Source of the DNA: Motacilla alba alba
Lineage: Eukaryota; Chordata; Aves; Passeriformes; Motacillidae
Assembly: GCF_015832195.1 (NCBI RefSeq)
Contig: NC_052028.1
Location: 4,817,501-4,881,500 of the forward strand
Direction of reading: 5' to 3'
Length of the DNA stretch: 64,000 bases
Below the pieces are notes generated by a model, which searched no databases, was not told the DNA's origin, and saw only the letters and a program-made list of their open reading frames with translations. Both the position numbers and the translations under genes were made by a program. Shown here piece by piece: positions 28,801 to 43,700 of the stretch (within the stretch, counting starts at the first letter, position 1; every line of letters begins with the position of its first letter).

Positions 28801-30521
28801 GCTCACAACAGAAAAGGGAGGAAGGTCAGTATTGAACCATAAACTTGACTTCTGCACCCTCCTACCACAGCCTGACCTTGCCTGGGATGCAGTTTCCTGG
28901 CTGGGGAAGAACAAGCTATTGGCTGCTGTGAACCTACAACTGCATTACACACAGTGTAAGGGATGTAGGATTGAATCAGGTGTACCTTGATTCCTTCTGC
29001 TTCACGTACAGGAACTGAAAAGAGGCAGCGACCCTTGGACTTAAATTTGTTAATGCCACCTCCAAACTGAAAGAGTAATAAGCTTATTTTTCAGGCTAGA
29101 AGAGAAATAAATGATAAGTTACAATGTAATGGGCGTGACCAAGAAGTTGGCTTAGATATCTTGGTTTTGTTACATGTGTTCTGAATAGAAAAAAAAAATC
29201 ATCAAATGTCACATAACATGTGTCAGAACATACACCCTTCAAAGAGCACTGCCATTAAGGTGATTATATATTGGACATTTAGTTACTCAGAATATATTTC
29301 ATTATTATTTGCAAGCACCTGAACAAATATTTGCCCCCATCCTGTGACACCAGTGTTCTGAAGCTGGACATCATTTGCAGCCACGACTGTTACTGGGAAT
29401 GGGAGCCTGACTTCTGCTGGGACTTATGCCTTGTAATGCCTGACAGCTGGGATCTTTATAAATATGAATTGTCTGTGTTTGTGTCTGAGTAATAATTTAA
29501 CTTCACAAACCCCAAAAAGTTAAAAAGTGAAGATTAAACTACTAAGTATACCTACACAAATGCAGATTTTTAGAAATGTAATAGCTTTTACTTTGATGTA
29601 ACAGCTTCCAAAAATCAATTAATGAAACTAAAGTAAGGTCACTAAAATAATGAATAAGAGGTAATTAATGCAGGTTAAATAGTATTTTAAACCCACATGA
29701 TTTTTTTTTCCTCAGTGTCTTCATTTAGATACAGCTATATTTTAATTTTCTTGACGGCACTGATAATTACAAGCACAGTCCCCATGTAACATGTTTCAAC
29801 TTTCACAAACATATTTTTAAATTAATCAGATTATGCATGAATGGGGTTGTTTTGTTTGACCATGAACATTTCAAATTACTTGGATTTTAAAATACTTCTT
29901 GCATGCATTTTTCTAAAGTTCCATGAATTCTAAAGACTTTATCCTGTGGGGCAAAGTTACCTGAGGATAACTCATATTTTTCTTGCATTCTCAAGAAATG
30001 GATAAGGAAAGGATAAGGAAGCTCCTCTTCACAGACCGATCAGGCTGGCCACCACACATATAATCCATACATGCATATTTTAGCCCATATTTAAACTAAA
30101 TCATGCTTTGTGAATATAATGAAGTATCACACAGAAAAGAGGTTCCTACCATTACCCCTGTGTTACAGATCAGAAGAAAAAAGGATTATTGACCAAAGGA
30201 CAGCAACAAACTCAAACCCTGTATTTTCACTTTATGTTTTAAATCAAGGTTGGCTCCAAAATTTTCTAAAATGAATGTTTATTTTTGACAGGGAGATGTA
30301 CCCTGAAATTCAGGAAACCCGAAATTCATCTTGTTACAGGTTTTTTAATTAATGCAATGAAAGATTTACAGTGCTTAGATGGATATTATAATCTGAATAA
30401 ACCCATCTAGAAGACTTAGCTACTTCTTTTTCTGCTAAACACTATAAATTTTGTTCATGGGATGGCAAATTATACTGGTACAAGCAATGTAAGTTATTAG
30501 CAATAACAGTATTAGAAAGAA

Positions 30522-30990
30522 TCAAGAGACAGCAACAGCACACTCCAAACACACTTTTTCTTGGGTGCTTGAACCACGAAGGAACTCATTGACTATTATG
30601 ACAAAAATTCCTCTGGTACAGGCCAAGAGTGGCAGAAAATCTTGTGCAAGAGCTTCCCAGTGTGAAAGGGCCACATCCACGTCATGGTGCACATGGTCTC
30701 TCTTCTTTCCCCGTGAAACAAGGAGATCCATGCTCTGCTCAGGAGTTGCACTCCACCTGTGGTCTTTTCCCAACAGAAAAGAATTTATAATTAGATCTTC
30801 TGGCATCACAGGACACTCCAAGGAACACAGTACCACTGTCATGGAGCCTGTGGTCAATTTCCAGAGTAACCCTCCCAGGATCAATACAAAATGCTGTCTC
30901 TGGAAAAGATCCTCCAAAGTGAATCCTGCGTTTAGCCAACATGCAAAGTCTCCAAACATGCGCAGTCCAATACTATTGACATTTTTCTAG
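30522..30990. other. Unrecognised segment open on both strands
   Basis: A moderately GC stretch in AT-rich intron has a 145-codon frame on the minus strand (30522-30959) and a 141-codon frame on the plus strand (30565-30990), plus a third frame of 67 codons (30739-30942). None is recognised as a protein family. Simultaneous openness on both strands suggests either chance or a remnant of a retrocopied or mobile sequence. No splice context was established. Confidence 0.3.
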
Positions 30991-33900
30991 GAGTCACCCT
31001 AGGGAGATAATAAACCTGGATTCACAATGAAAGGCATGGTTATCACTGACTTCTGAGACATTATTCACACTTAAAGTCAGAGCTAGGTGACTCACTCCTA
31101 AAAAATTGTGCAAATTCAGCTCATTTTTCCTCGTCTCTCCTTCTCCTTTTTATTTCACAACTCATTCCTAAGGTGTGAGAGCCCTCACTGAGCCTCCACT
31201 ATTGTCTCTCTTGATGCCTACCTTTCCTGTTTCTTTGACCATCTTTTGTTCTCCCTAATCCAGCAGTTTCAGACATCTTTATTAAATAAATTACATTAAA
31301 AAAATCTGCTGGAACAGGAGTAATTCGTAAGTTAACAAAACATGGTAAAAATATATCTTTGACTTCACCTTTGTATTTTTAAATTCTATTTTCTAACAAC
31401 AAATAAAGCACTTTAATCTTTATTTTTTCTAAATTATTATTACAGTTTTTGTGATGGATAAAAGCAATATGCATTTTCCAGAAACACCAGAAAATTAGAA
31501 GAAAACAAGACACATGGAATTAACTGAAGTGAAACTCTCCCTTTTGATGGATGGCTTGAAGTTTCACTAATCAGAGAACTTTGCAAAATAATTTCTGATT
31601 AGTTAAGAATACATGCTACACAGAAAATAGAAAGGGAAGGAAAAAACCAACAGCGGAAATATTAGCTAATATAAATAAAAATGGATTACTAATCTAAGTG
31701 CAAAGATTTTTTTGCCTTTTTCAGCTCACAATGTTATTCATGCCCCTGAGCAACCCACTTAATCTTTTTTTCTCCTGCACTTTGTCTGTAAAATGGGAAT
31801 GAACCAACATCATTTATCCCACTGGCGTAATATGTGAGTTAAAGTAAGACAAAAAAATAACAAAATCCAAACATCTCAATTATTTAAATAGGATTTGGTA
31901 CATCAGAATGACATATATAATCTTAGCTTTTGTTCTCTTCAGGAAAAAAAACAACTATGAATTACTTAAAATCTATACATTTTTCATTCTTAAGCATTTC
32001 ACCTCTGTCTTCTTCCATTTTATATCATTTTTAGCTACATAAAAGATGAAGTAGAGGCATTTCAAGTTGTTTTTCTTAGACTTTAAATCTTGGGTAACTT
32101 CTTATTTATCACCTTTCACCACAAATTAACATGCACATCAAGACAAGTTCATTATCATTTAGAGGCCTGTTAAATAGATGAAAAAAGAATTGCATCCTAA
32201 AGTGCCCTGGATTATCTACTGGTATTCAGTGCTGAATAATTTTATAGTTCATAATAATCAGTTTGCTTCTCTTCCTTTCTAATTGAAAAGCTCTGAAAGT
32301 AAAATTTATTTTCCTAGTAAATAAATGCTCGTTATCAGAAACTAACATAACATTTGCTTTCTGAAGGTAAGAACAATGTCCATACAAAATCAATAGTAGA
32401 TGCAATTATATACTTAAAACTATGATATGTATCTATTTGACACTATCTAGCAGAATAAAATACTACATTCTTATGGAAGAAATAAAGCCAAGCTCAGCAT
32501 TTTGCTTGTCCTGCTGACGTTAAATTTCACCTCCCATTAGGAAAATGGCATTTGCTTTAACACAGTCCCAACACAGAAGAGCTGAAAAGTGAGAAGAGAA
32601 TTCAAATCCATGGAAAGTACTGACAGCCAAAAAGACCCAAAATCATTCTAATCAAGCATGAATAATGTCTTAATGAAAATGCTAAGAAATAAAGTGACAG
32701 CTTTATACTGAGAACTCAGACACACCATGGCTATTAATTATTTAGGGTTAATTATTAGAAGGAAAAAGACTTTAAAAAGGCACTATCAGCATAGCACTTC
32801 AAGCCCCAGTCTCTTGGAGTTCAGTCACACACATGACAAATACAGACTGCGGGAAAAAAAAGAATATTTAGCTGGGGAAAGATGACACCACAAGCACAAT
32901 TCCAAATTCATCCAGGGCTGTGCAAACACTGCCTGGTTCTGCTCTGAACTTGAGAACAGCAATGAATAAAGCACCATACAGTGCCTCAAAAAAAAAAAAA
33001 ATCAGGCGTCTCAGTACCATTTCTTTTTAATATCTCAGTATTAATTTAGATAAGAGCTCATTCCAAAAGTTCTGCTAATGCATTCTCTTCTTGCTGCTTC
33101 TGCCCAGAGTTAGCACCCTAAAGCCCACAACTGACACCTTTTGTTCTTCAGCCTCTTGCAGCATTGTACCTGACCAGCCTTGTTCACCTTCTCTTTATTT
33201 TGCTAACTCTCTCCCACATCAATTCTCATATCTGAAAATTTACTTTACCATTTGAATATGGAAGATACTCTCACTTCTATTAAATTCACTAGATTTTTTC
33301 TTTTTTTTGGTGATTTTACAAGTCTTTATTTACCAGTATCATTCTGCGCAGGTTAGAAGTCTTTGAGAAAGGAGCACTGAGATAAAAAAATCAGAAAAAA
33401 TTATGTAATTGAATAGTGGATATATACATAAAAAGGAAAAACCACAAATGCATTCAAAATATTTTGCCAAGATTCTAGCAAAGAATTCATTGAGAGAAAA
33501 AAAAAATAGAAAATTTGACAGACACACTCTACCACCTGCATATCCAAAAATATCTATGGATTTCAGCAGAAATATAAAACTTCAAGCATAACAGTCTCCT
33601 TGACAGTAAGACAAGAAGCCACTTTCCACAAGTGCCCTCTCTCCCCTCATCTGCATTTCAGATTATGCCGTATGTTAATTTACAACCTGGAGTCATAAGA
33701 AATTGAAGATAGTCCGTACGAAAATGTTTTTAAGTGGAACAGGAGGAAGTTAAATGATAAGAAATCACAGTTTGCCCTCTTATGCAACAGGGTCTATTTC
33801 ATCCTTTAGCTGCTCACTCTGCTAAAAGATTTCCTTTGGTTCTTTCATGGGGAGGTTTGTGGCTGCCAAAGATCAAGCATAGAACCAAACCACAGAACTC

Positions 33901-34666
33901 TCTTCTTGGAGGTGCTGACAACGGAAAAATACTTTTCAGTATTTCACTGAAATACTTTTAAGTATACCTTTCAGGCTTCAGAAGAGTAAAGTTTGTGCAG
34001 AGATTTAGCCTAACTTCACCCTCTGTCTTGAAAGCTGAAGTGGTAAAGGCCTTTGAGAGCCATCATCTCTGTAAGACATTCTCTTACAAGAACAAACAAT
34101 AAATGAAGTACTTACTTCAGCCATTTTCTTACATATGAACAAGATCAATTGTAGCCAAACAATTTGGCTTTTTCCCTCCCCCCCAGAAATATTGCAGAGC
34201 ATTAAGTAAATTATACTGCTGGACTAAATGTAGTAAACATATGAGGTACAATACATCTCGTTTTAAAAAAGTCATGTTTGCTATTCACTGACACTACCAA
34301 TAACTTTGAGTCTGTTTCCTTGCTAAGTAGTCATATGACCTCCAGAGACATAGATTTTAATTCTTGTTTTGAAAACAGTGCCATAAATGTGTCCAAGAGC
34401 TTAATTTATTTAATCATTTGTGGAAATTTACTGTGCATTTCTGTAACAGCATTTTTTGATATGCAACCATAACTCCTCTCTTGCAGCACATTATTCCCAT
34501 CACCTGAGGAGGATCTAAGGTAAATCTCTATCAGTTTGAGCCATTTATTTGTTTGCAGATCCCTGGTGCAAACACAAGTAAACAAGCCTTTCCCATGCCT
34601 GACAAATACACTAAGAACTGTTTTTTCTTTACTATTTGAAATGGTCACTCCCTCTTTTGATCTTTC

Positions 34667-34779
34667 AGGGCCAGGCTGGATGGAGTCTGACTACCTGGTC
34701 TGGTGGAAGGCGTGCCTGCCCATGGCAGGGGGCTTGGAAGATGGTTTTGATGTCCCCTCCAACCCCAACCATTCTATGA
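34667..34779 (+). mobile_element. CR1 LINE fragment (3' end)
   Basis: About 113 bp with the CR1 3' signature: CAGGCTGGATGG, CCTGGTCTGGTGGAAGGCGT, TGCCCATGGCAGGGGGCTTG, CCTCCAACCCCAACCATTCT and the terminal ATTCTATGA motif. Strongly 5'-truncated. Confidence 0.93.
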
Positions 34780-35966
34780 AAAGGACTGTCAACTTCACCT
34801 ACTCCAAATATAGCTTAAACAATGAGGATAGAAAAACCATGATGCTGGGATAATTAAAATAATTTCAATTAAATTAAAATTAAGTTAGAATTCAAAACCA
34901 TGACATAATAAGAAAAATCATAAATTTAAGGGAAAATATTGACAACTGATTCTTTAATCCTTATTCTCCACTACTCCACAGCTGAGCAAATGGGTACTTT
35001 AAATTCAATAACTGAATCAGTACAATTAAATAATAAAAAATTTGTATACTTGTATATTTTAGAACACAATGTTACATCTGTTAAAATATCACCTCATAAC
35101 TTCAGGTTTCTTTATTGTGTCAAGTCATTCTAATTATTCCAAGTTTTTCCTTTGCCTTCTTATTCTACAGATCATCATCATGTCTTTAAATGCCAAAGTG
35201 TCTGTTTTATAAATATCACACCTGTATAGTTAAGAGGATAAGTTGCCACACTTCTGAAATATTTTGTGAGATATACTTCCTTAAACTGAATACTAAGATT
35301 CTCAGGAGTAAAAGAGATACTGGAGAAAAACTAGATAAATTCTGTTCCATTATGCTTTTGCAAGCTGTAGACATAATGAGAGAGGAGAGAGATCAACAAA
35401 AAATTCACTCTAAAACAATGCTTCAGAGGAATTTTGTTGACAAGGACTGTTCTGCTCATGTAGTGATGGTCTCAAAAAACACCACCTAGCAAACCCCATG
35501 TGGGATAGATACACTGGGATCAAGGTGTAATATTGTTATGCTGTCTAAAAAATGAAGGAAGAAGATGAATTTAAGAGACTGAAATTAAGATGGAGGAGTC
35601 TGTCATGCAATAACAGCTTATAAGAGTTACAAACCCGACATATAAACATAAAAAAGCAAAGCTGACATGTTTGATAACCGCAAAGGCAGCTTATCCCAAA
35701 TATACTCTCAATTACACTCATTCTGCATTACACAAAATGCAAAAACAAGTTGAGGGAAGTGCAGTATCACATCATCATCTCAGTTTTGATGTGTTCAGCC
35801 TCTCCAGCCTCCTGCCTGGGTAAACAGGAAGGTTTTTTCCTTCTCTTCTCTGTGGGAAGAGAAGGCAGCTTGCCCTCTTCCAGCAGTGCCACACACCTCC
35901 CAGCCTGCCCCACACAGGAACGTGGAACACGGCACAGCAGCTCCTCGTGCCCTGAACATCACCAGG

Positions 35967-36378
35967 TACAGCTGAGCTGAGAAGGCCCCGACGAAGGAGG
36001 AGTGATGAGGAGGACTCCATCTTATCAGGAAGCTAATTAATTACTTTATTCTATACTGTGTTACACTATGCTACATTGCATCTATACTGAGTCTGCCAAG
36101 CACTCAGCTCTGCCCTCCACTGCACAGAATCTCGTGAGTGTCAGCCAACAGTCCCGGCACACACACACACACACTTGGTCCTGATAGGCCAAGGAAACAA
36201 AACACCATCACTCTGGGTGAACAATCTCCATATTGCATTCTACTTTGGCACAAACACAGGCACAGCAAATAATAAGAATTGTTTTTCCTTTCTCTGAGGT
36301 TCAGAGAATGTGCATCTCAGAAATATTCTTGGGAAGAACTGTGCCTTGCTTTTCTCTGTGAAGAGAAATGTGGTGACA
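35967..36378 (-). mobile_element. Endogenous-retrovirus LTR, family 1 copy B (sense to TENM2)
   Basis: A 412-bp element flanked by an exact 6-bp duplication, accagg at 35961-35966 and 36379-36384. On the minus strand it runs from TGTCACCACA to CAGCTGTA. It shares with copy A the AGCTTCCTGATAAGATGGAG block after AATAAA (36045-36050 on the plus strand reads tttatt) and the GGAGATTGTTCACCCA block. It contains a short CA repeat (36159-36174). It is a solo LTR. Confidence 0.88.
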
Positions 36379-37756
36379 ACCAGGGAAGCTCAAGGTTTTC
36401 TTTGAGGGTAATTTCTACAAATCCATCTGAGCCTCAGCTGTGTGCCAGCAGCTCTCCAAACCAAGCAGCTGTGGGCAGTGGGCTCTTTCAAACAGACCTT
36501 GGGACGTCAAACCAGCCCCTCATTTCCCCCTCTATGGCAGCTGCCCCAGAACTGCCACAGCACAGGAACAAGAGCTTCATTAGGCTTTGGTAATAGGAAA
36601 AACAAGCACAAAGGTTCATTTTACTTCAGAAATGGTAAAGGAACGGGCAAACACGGATGAGAGATTGTTGCACTGAGTCAACAAGAGAGACTCACATAAC
36701 TGAAGTACTGAAGACATCTAAACCCACAATCTGTTGTGTACACAGTGATTTCAGAGAGCAAATAACATTTCAGTTTTCTGTGCTATGTTCTGGTTGAATT
36801 GTACACATTTGAGCAATCCTAAATACAAGTGCAAGATTTTAGTCCATATATACCACTAGGTAATATACATTTCCAAGTACCTCAAATTTAATGTTTTCTT
36901 CTAATTAGACTTCTGCTGGATCTGTAGGCAGTCTTATAAACCACTTTAACCTTAATTTTTCATTATGAAAGTTGTAATTATTCATTAACTTTGGAAGACA
37001 TGGCATTACAGCTGTGATATATCATTCCTCATATTAATAGCAATCTACTTTATAAATTCAGTGCTTGAAGCACATGCTGGTAATAATGCCTTATGAGTTT
37101 TATTTTTGTAAGAATTTAGAAACAAACTTAACAGGAGCCCACACACTCAGTTGCCTAGTCATACACAAAATTTTATTTGCTGTAATTGCTTTAATGTTAG
37201 TGTCAAACTATATCTGCAGCAAGTTTAGCAGACACACTGGAAACTAAACCCAAACCCCCCAAAAAGAGAAGCTAGGTGGCTAATACTACTCTTTCCACCT
37301 CTCTAACTCTTTGGTAAGATAACTTAAGCAAGAATAAAGTCCAGATTATCTTCTTTTTTTTTTTTTTGTACTGAACTTTTAGCATGTTGTAAATCATTTT
37401 AGTCAAAGGTAATACTTTCTCCACAGAGACTGAGTACCATTTTAGCTTTTCTTCAATATTATTCAAATGCCTATCTCAGGAATAGAAAAACTTCAAAAGA
37501 AAATCAGATATTGCTTTGAAATCAAATTGAATGCCATCTATAAAAAGTTTTTTTGGTACTCTAACTACATAATGTGAACAATTATTATTATATTTATAAT
37601 ATTTAATAGATAATCATAAACGGCCAACTTTAAAACACAGCACTCTACTGGAAGTAATTTAAAAAAGTGAATATACAGTTCTAGACCAGCTACCACAAAG
37701 TAGCCATTTGCTTGAAGGAATAACATTTATGCAATTTGTTCTACATGATGATATTC

Positions 37757-37780
37757 TTTTTTTTCTTTTTTTTTTTTTTT
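37757..37780 (+). repeat. T-rich homopolymer tract
   Basis: Twenty-three T with one C interruption. A simple intronic tract. Confidence 0.95.
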
Positions 37781-40700
37781 AATTATCTGACTAACAGTGC
37801 TTCTGGCCTAAGTAGCAAAACCTAAAATACTGATAATTTTTACTTTAGTATTTAAACAAATGGAGTTGATTAATGTATTTGAGGAGACAAAGTTGTACCG
37901 AACTGAGTCATCTGCAACTGAGCCTTTACCATTTCATATAATCAAATATGATTATGAATATCAGTTTCATATTCAAAATTTCTACTTGTTTCCACAGACA
38001 GCTCTCTTCTAGGTAAAACTGACCACAGGATATTGTATGGTTTTCACATGGAACAGAGCAAAAAATACAGCTGATGTTAGCCAGCTGCTCAAATTTCCTT
38101 AGCAGTAGACCTTTCTTTATATTCTACAAGTGTTGGTGGAACTGCAAAACAAAACCCCTCAGCTGCAGTGCTTGGTGCCATCCCCTTGTACAAGAAAATT
38201 TCTATAAGGTTTAGGTGACACATGACTTGGGAAAAACATGCCAAGAGAAGAAACACAGCAAACAGCAAGCACCAAGAGTCCAAAGTTGAGCATGGATAAA
38301 CGAGGCAATAAGGAAAGAAGGAATATGATGGATAGGTAGCTAAAAGATGTCTAACAATACCAGGATTGGCAAGGCAGACCTGGGCTCAGAACATGGATAG
38401 AGGAGCAATGCTAGGAATAAAACAGACAGATACTGGCAAGTTCTTCCAAATAAATTGTTTTTTTAAGCTGAGGAAGGATCTTGCAAGCCCATCAACAGAA
38501 GACCAAGACTCAACATTCAAAATTACGTTGGACAAACTACACTGAAAAGACATTTCAGCACTGATGATCAAACTGTTCTTCTCTTGCAATCTTCTTCAAA
38601 CAATTGTCTTTGTGAAAGTAGTGATTGTCACGAAGAACACACTTGACTGTTTAAGAAAACAGAGCCCAGCAGCATCATCAAAAGCAATTCTAGCTACACA
38701 TAAGCAAGAAAACAGAACTGCCTTCACTCCTCTGTCAAGAACAGTTTCAAGTGTTAAATTTAGTTTTGTAACATCCAGGTTTTGACTAAAGTTTAGGAAA
38801 AAGTATAGGTCTTGACTACTGTGTTTTCCGTAACATTTCTTTAGGTGATTGATTTATTCCTCCATTTTCCAGGCTTGCTCAAATTCAGCTAAAATAAGAT
38901 CCCTTTACTTTTCACTGCATTATGAAGAAACAGCCAACTGTTTTTTCAAGCTTTCTGCATCCATTTTAACAAGGTTCTACCACACACACAAACATCTGAG
39001 CCCCCTCCATCTCCCATATTAGCAGCAGCATTCCTCAGAGAGGCTTTTCTCCAACCAGTTTTAAAAAGATATCTTTTCATTCTGAATTAAACAGGATGTA
39101 GAGATGGCCACCAGTGGAGAAGCAGGAATCACAAACCTATAACCCAACTATTCTAAGGAAATGTGAGCAAGTAATTAGAAATAAAACTGCTTACATTCAT
39201 GCAACTTGTTTGGCAACAGCAGCATAGCATAAGGAAAGCTGCTACAATTCATAACAGCATCTTGTAATAAAACAGCTTTATGCATCCCTCTCAAACTGTT
39301 TAGTGTTCAAATCTCATCAGATGGCTGAGTAAGCATTACACTTTGGGACAGTAAATCTCTGTTTCCAATATGGTCTGCATTCACAGACACGTACTTTTGC
39401 ATCCACTGTAGTCACTTCCAACTGACATGGAAAAAAGAAAGGCAATGTATAAAGATATCTGCATGCTATTTTGTCTAATCAGCTATCTAGACCCTGAAAC
39501 CATTTTGGAATGGTTAAAGGATGAGCACCTCAAAAGGAAGTGACTGCTACCAGCAAAAGCTAATTTGAAGTTGGATTTACAAACATGAAATAGTGTCAAA
39601 GAACCACCTTTATACCAGTCACTGTCTCTTCAACCTGTCTTTATCCACATCACTGGGCCACAGAGGGCATTGCCATGGTATATTTCAGTTCATATAGAGA
39701 CAAACTATAAGGTAGGAATGGGTTTAGAAACCACCACCAAGTTGAAATTCATGACAGAAGATGACATTATATAGGCAGATGCTTGAAGAGCTCTGCTTAG
39801 ATTGACAGACAGTTCACAGAACACACAACTGACTGAACTGCAGCATCTAATTAAATCTGTACAGAAAAACATTGGAAAATGTGGGTTTTCCAATAACACA
39901 GAAAAGAGCATCACCAGACCTAATGTCTAAAACTGAAGCCAGTTTCCAAAACCCAGAGAGAAGCTGGCATCTGCTTTTTACATGGAGGCTGAGTTCCCAC
40001 AGTCACTGCCAATCAGTGGAAATCATGGATTTTCATTATCTACTTCTACTTCATGGTCTACTGATGTTTCCAGAACTTCAGAATGTGCTTAATTCAAGGA
40101 AAGATTACTGGGATCAATGTAGAAATAACCTGATGAAAGTTAATGAGCAACCCAAAAGCAGGCCAAGGAGGGTAACAGCAGATCCTGACCTGGAACTCTG
40201 AATCCAGAGACAAATAATACAAAACAAACAGGACAAATGCTGGGCCCTGCTTCCCCAATTATACTTCCTTACCATTTTGCTTTTCTACTGATTTATGGGC
40301 TCTAAATGAATTGGTCATCAGCACTTGAACTCAACTCCAAAACCTCCATGGTTCTCTAGGGAAGACAATGAGCTTTGGGTGGTATTTTTATTTGTTTGAA
40401 ACTTCCCTCATGTTTTTTTTTACTGAGCGAAGTGTGTGCATTTGGGTCCAGACACAATATTTTAAAAGCTTCTAGAAATCACATAATGCATTGGAGGTGT
40501 TAGGAGAACAAATAGGGAGGAGAGAGGAAATACAAACAGAGCAATCATCACCACAGATGAACCAGCTGTCCACTGAGTCTAGAATTTAGTCCCCAGTAGT
40601 AAGACATTTCAAAACAACATGTGGAAAAAAAAAATAAAGCAGAAAAGACAATTACTGAGTAAATAAAAATACACCTAAAACCTGGTCCCAATGCATTTGA

Positions 40701-43700
40701 GCTGAAAACTGACTTGTGCATTGGAGCAGTGAATACCTTCTGGTGCTTAACCCATCTTCCACACACTCCACTAAAATACAAATATCTAATCCTTTCCTTA
40801 TTTTTCTGAAGATGCAGGCCTTAAAAACATGTGGAATTGGGGAGTTCAATAATATATCATCCAAAATAAATGCTGTTTTATGTTATGTAGTTCCTGAACT
40901 CCATTTTATTAAAATAGTTATTTCTTCCTGTATTATGAGAAAAGAGGAGAAAAAGTAAAATGGCCTAATTGCTCTTTACCAGAAAACAAGCTTTAGGGGG
41001 TTCTCAAGTTTACAGAAACAAAATGATATTCACTAAAGCAAATTCAGGACTACATGTAAAAACTCATTTTCTGGAATCCACCTAGGATTCAGGGACAGAG
41101 ATGCCCAATTCAAATCCAGATGAAATGTAAAAGCTTTCTAAATCTGACATTTCAGTGTTAATAAGTGTATTAGAAAAGAATCTAAGGCTCTCCATCAGTT
41201 TGAGAACACTCACAAGTAATCAGCCTCTCTTCCAAACACATCTTGCTGAAAACCAGATCCTAAAAAATATCAATTGAACCTTTGGAAGACAAGAAACAGA
41301 AGGTGGAACAAATATGCAAGATTTGACAACTGTTAGCCATTTTCATTATTACAATAAATAAAAAAATAAGTTAATTTAAAGTATATTTTTTAAAAACTAA
41401 AACTATTACTCCATCTCCATGGAGTACAATATCTCCCTTTACAGTAGATTTTAGTATGAGACAGAGCATCCACAGACGAGTGCAAACAAAGTTCTTAGAA
41501 GAGTGTGTGCTCACGTGTGTATGAGAAAATGGAGAAGGGTTTATAGGATCAAAAATTATTATTTTCAGTATCCAAAGTCTTAGAATTCTATTACATAGCA
41601 GAGTAAAGGGATGACGGGGAAAAAATACACCAAGGAAAGGTTTTGTTCAACACTCAGGCCCCAGCGCTACGAGATGAACAAACATGGCTTTCATTGAAGC
41701 ACAGGATCTTTTGCTTGACAGAAATTTGAAACTTTGAAGTATAGAAAGCATATTTCCTATTAATTTTTAAGTTCTCCTGAAAAGGTATTTACATGAAAAT
41801 TGTTACTAAGCCTATTTTAAGGTAGACCTGAGGTTTTAAATTCTTTTTCTTTTATTCAGTGTGTGCTTACTACATGTTGACAACATCTAGTTTTTAGAAG
41901 TTATCCTTTTATATGTGGTTTACACAATGTGCATGCAACTTTGCAAATGGTTTTAAACAACAGAACCTAGTTTAACTTAATCATCAACTAACGAGGAGAA
42001 GAGAAGCAGTAAAAATAGAAGTTCTTTTTTGAAAACTAAATAAAGGAGCAAAAAAGAGGGAAAAAGGAGCACAAGTCTATAGAAACTTATATACTTGCAT
42101 CAGAAATTCCTGCATTCTGAGCCTCTAATTTAAACTGTAAACAAATGCTGATTTTTAATAATGATCAGTTGTGGGAAACTGCTGAGAATAAAAAGTTATT
42201 CCCTGAGAGAAACTGTGTGTACAGAGAATTCTCAGATTATGTCTAGCTGTTGTTTATTCTACAAATACATATTAATATTAGATTAGTGCTGTGTTTTCCA
42301 GCACTGGTGTTATTAATAATTACTGGAGTTCCCATCAGAGCTGCTCAAGTGGTCCAGCAGGTGAGAAGAGAGGAAGATGAGCCTTTGCTCAGCCCAGGTC
42401 AGACTCTCTGAGTCCCAGTGGTCAGCCCAGGAGGTCTGAGCACCCCAGCACGCCCACCAAAGGGACTTGCAATGGATGAAGATACAAAATGGTGACATGC
42501 CAAGAATGTAAGATGGAAGGGGAATGTGAGGGAAGTGAAAAGGAAGAGATTATCACAACTGATTTAAACTATCACTTGCAAACCAGAGAGCTTGCTGCTC
42601 ACAAGGAAAAAAAGAAAAACAAAATAAACTCACAAACAAAATGAAACACCCAAACATTACAAACCACAACAAGGAAAAAAAATCCACAAAATCCACAAAA
42701 TACTAAGAGAAAAAAATTTGTGCATATTTAAAAGAAAGTACCCCAAAGACTGAAAGTCAGTCCCATGATGTCTCCCTGAAAATCCACTTCTAAATACATT
42801 TTCTCCTGTTTTTTATTGTGACTCAGATCTAATATACACAAAGTTTGGGTTCATTCCTGTCTATCAGATCATTTTGCTCTTACAGCTCAAAAGGACACTT
42901 GCCTGATATTAGAATATAAATCAGAGGAGGAATGTTAGGTTTGGGTTTGACTTTGTTACCTTTTCCTTTCTTAAAAGCATACTGACAGAAGGCTGCTCTA
43001 AGTACTTGTACTTTCATTTACTTGCTAGTCTAGTAATGTTGGTACATTGCTCCATTATTAATAACTTCAATACAGATGAAAGCACAGATGAAGTGCTTTC
43101 AGGCTTTTAAATCACGTAATAAAACCTTATAACCTTTCGTGATTTGGGGAGGGAGAGGGTAAGGGAGGGAGGTTTTATTCAGCATCTTTGCTTTATTAAA
43201 TAAGGTACACAAATTATAATTTTTTATTTCTCAATAATACTATGCATTCTTGACAGGAGAAATGGAAGAGTTGTCTCACCCTACTACATATTTTACACTG
43301 GGATGGTGTTTCTCTCAGGTCACCATTCAAACCAAAGCCCTGATTCAGGAGAAGTGGAGGTTCCACATGTACTGGCTAGAAGGGGAGAGCTGCCTTGAGG
43401 CCTTTTCCCACACAAGCCACCCTACACCTGATTCCATGTCAAAGAATCTGCCACCTTGCCTCCACCTCAAATTTCCTCTGATTATGTAACTGCACAGATA
43501 TAATGAAAATCAACAGATTGCAGAATGCCACTCAAAAACCTCACATGACAAAGGAAAACTACAAATGTGCTCTCATTCTAGGCAGAATACATTAAAGAAG
43601 CTTTATTTAATGTATTTAATCCAAATCTATCAAAACATTTCATTTTCAAAAGGTCACAGGTCCTGGAGAGAAATATTAAAACTGTAATTGCCAAAACTCA

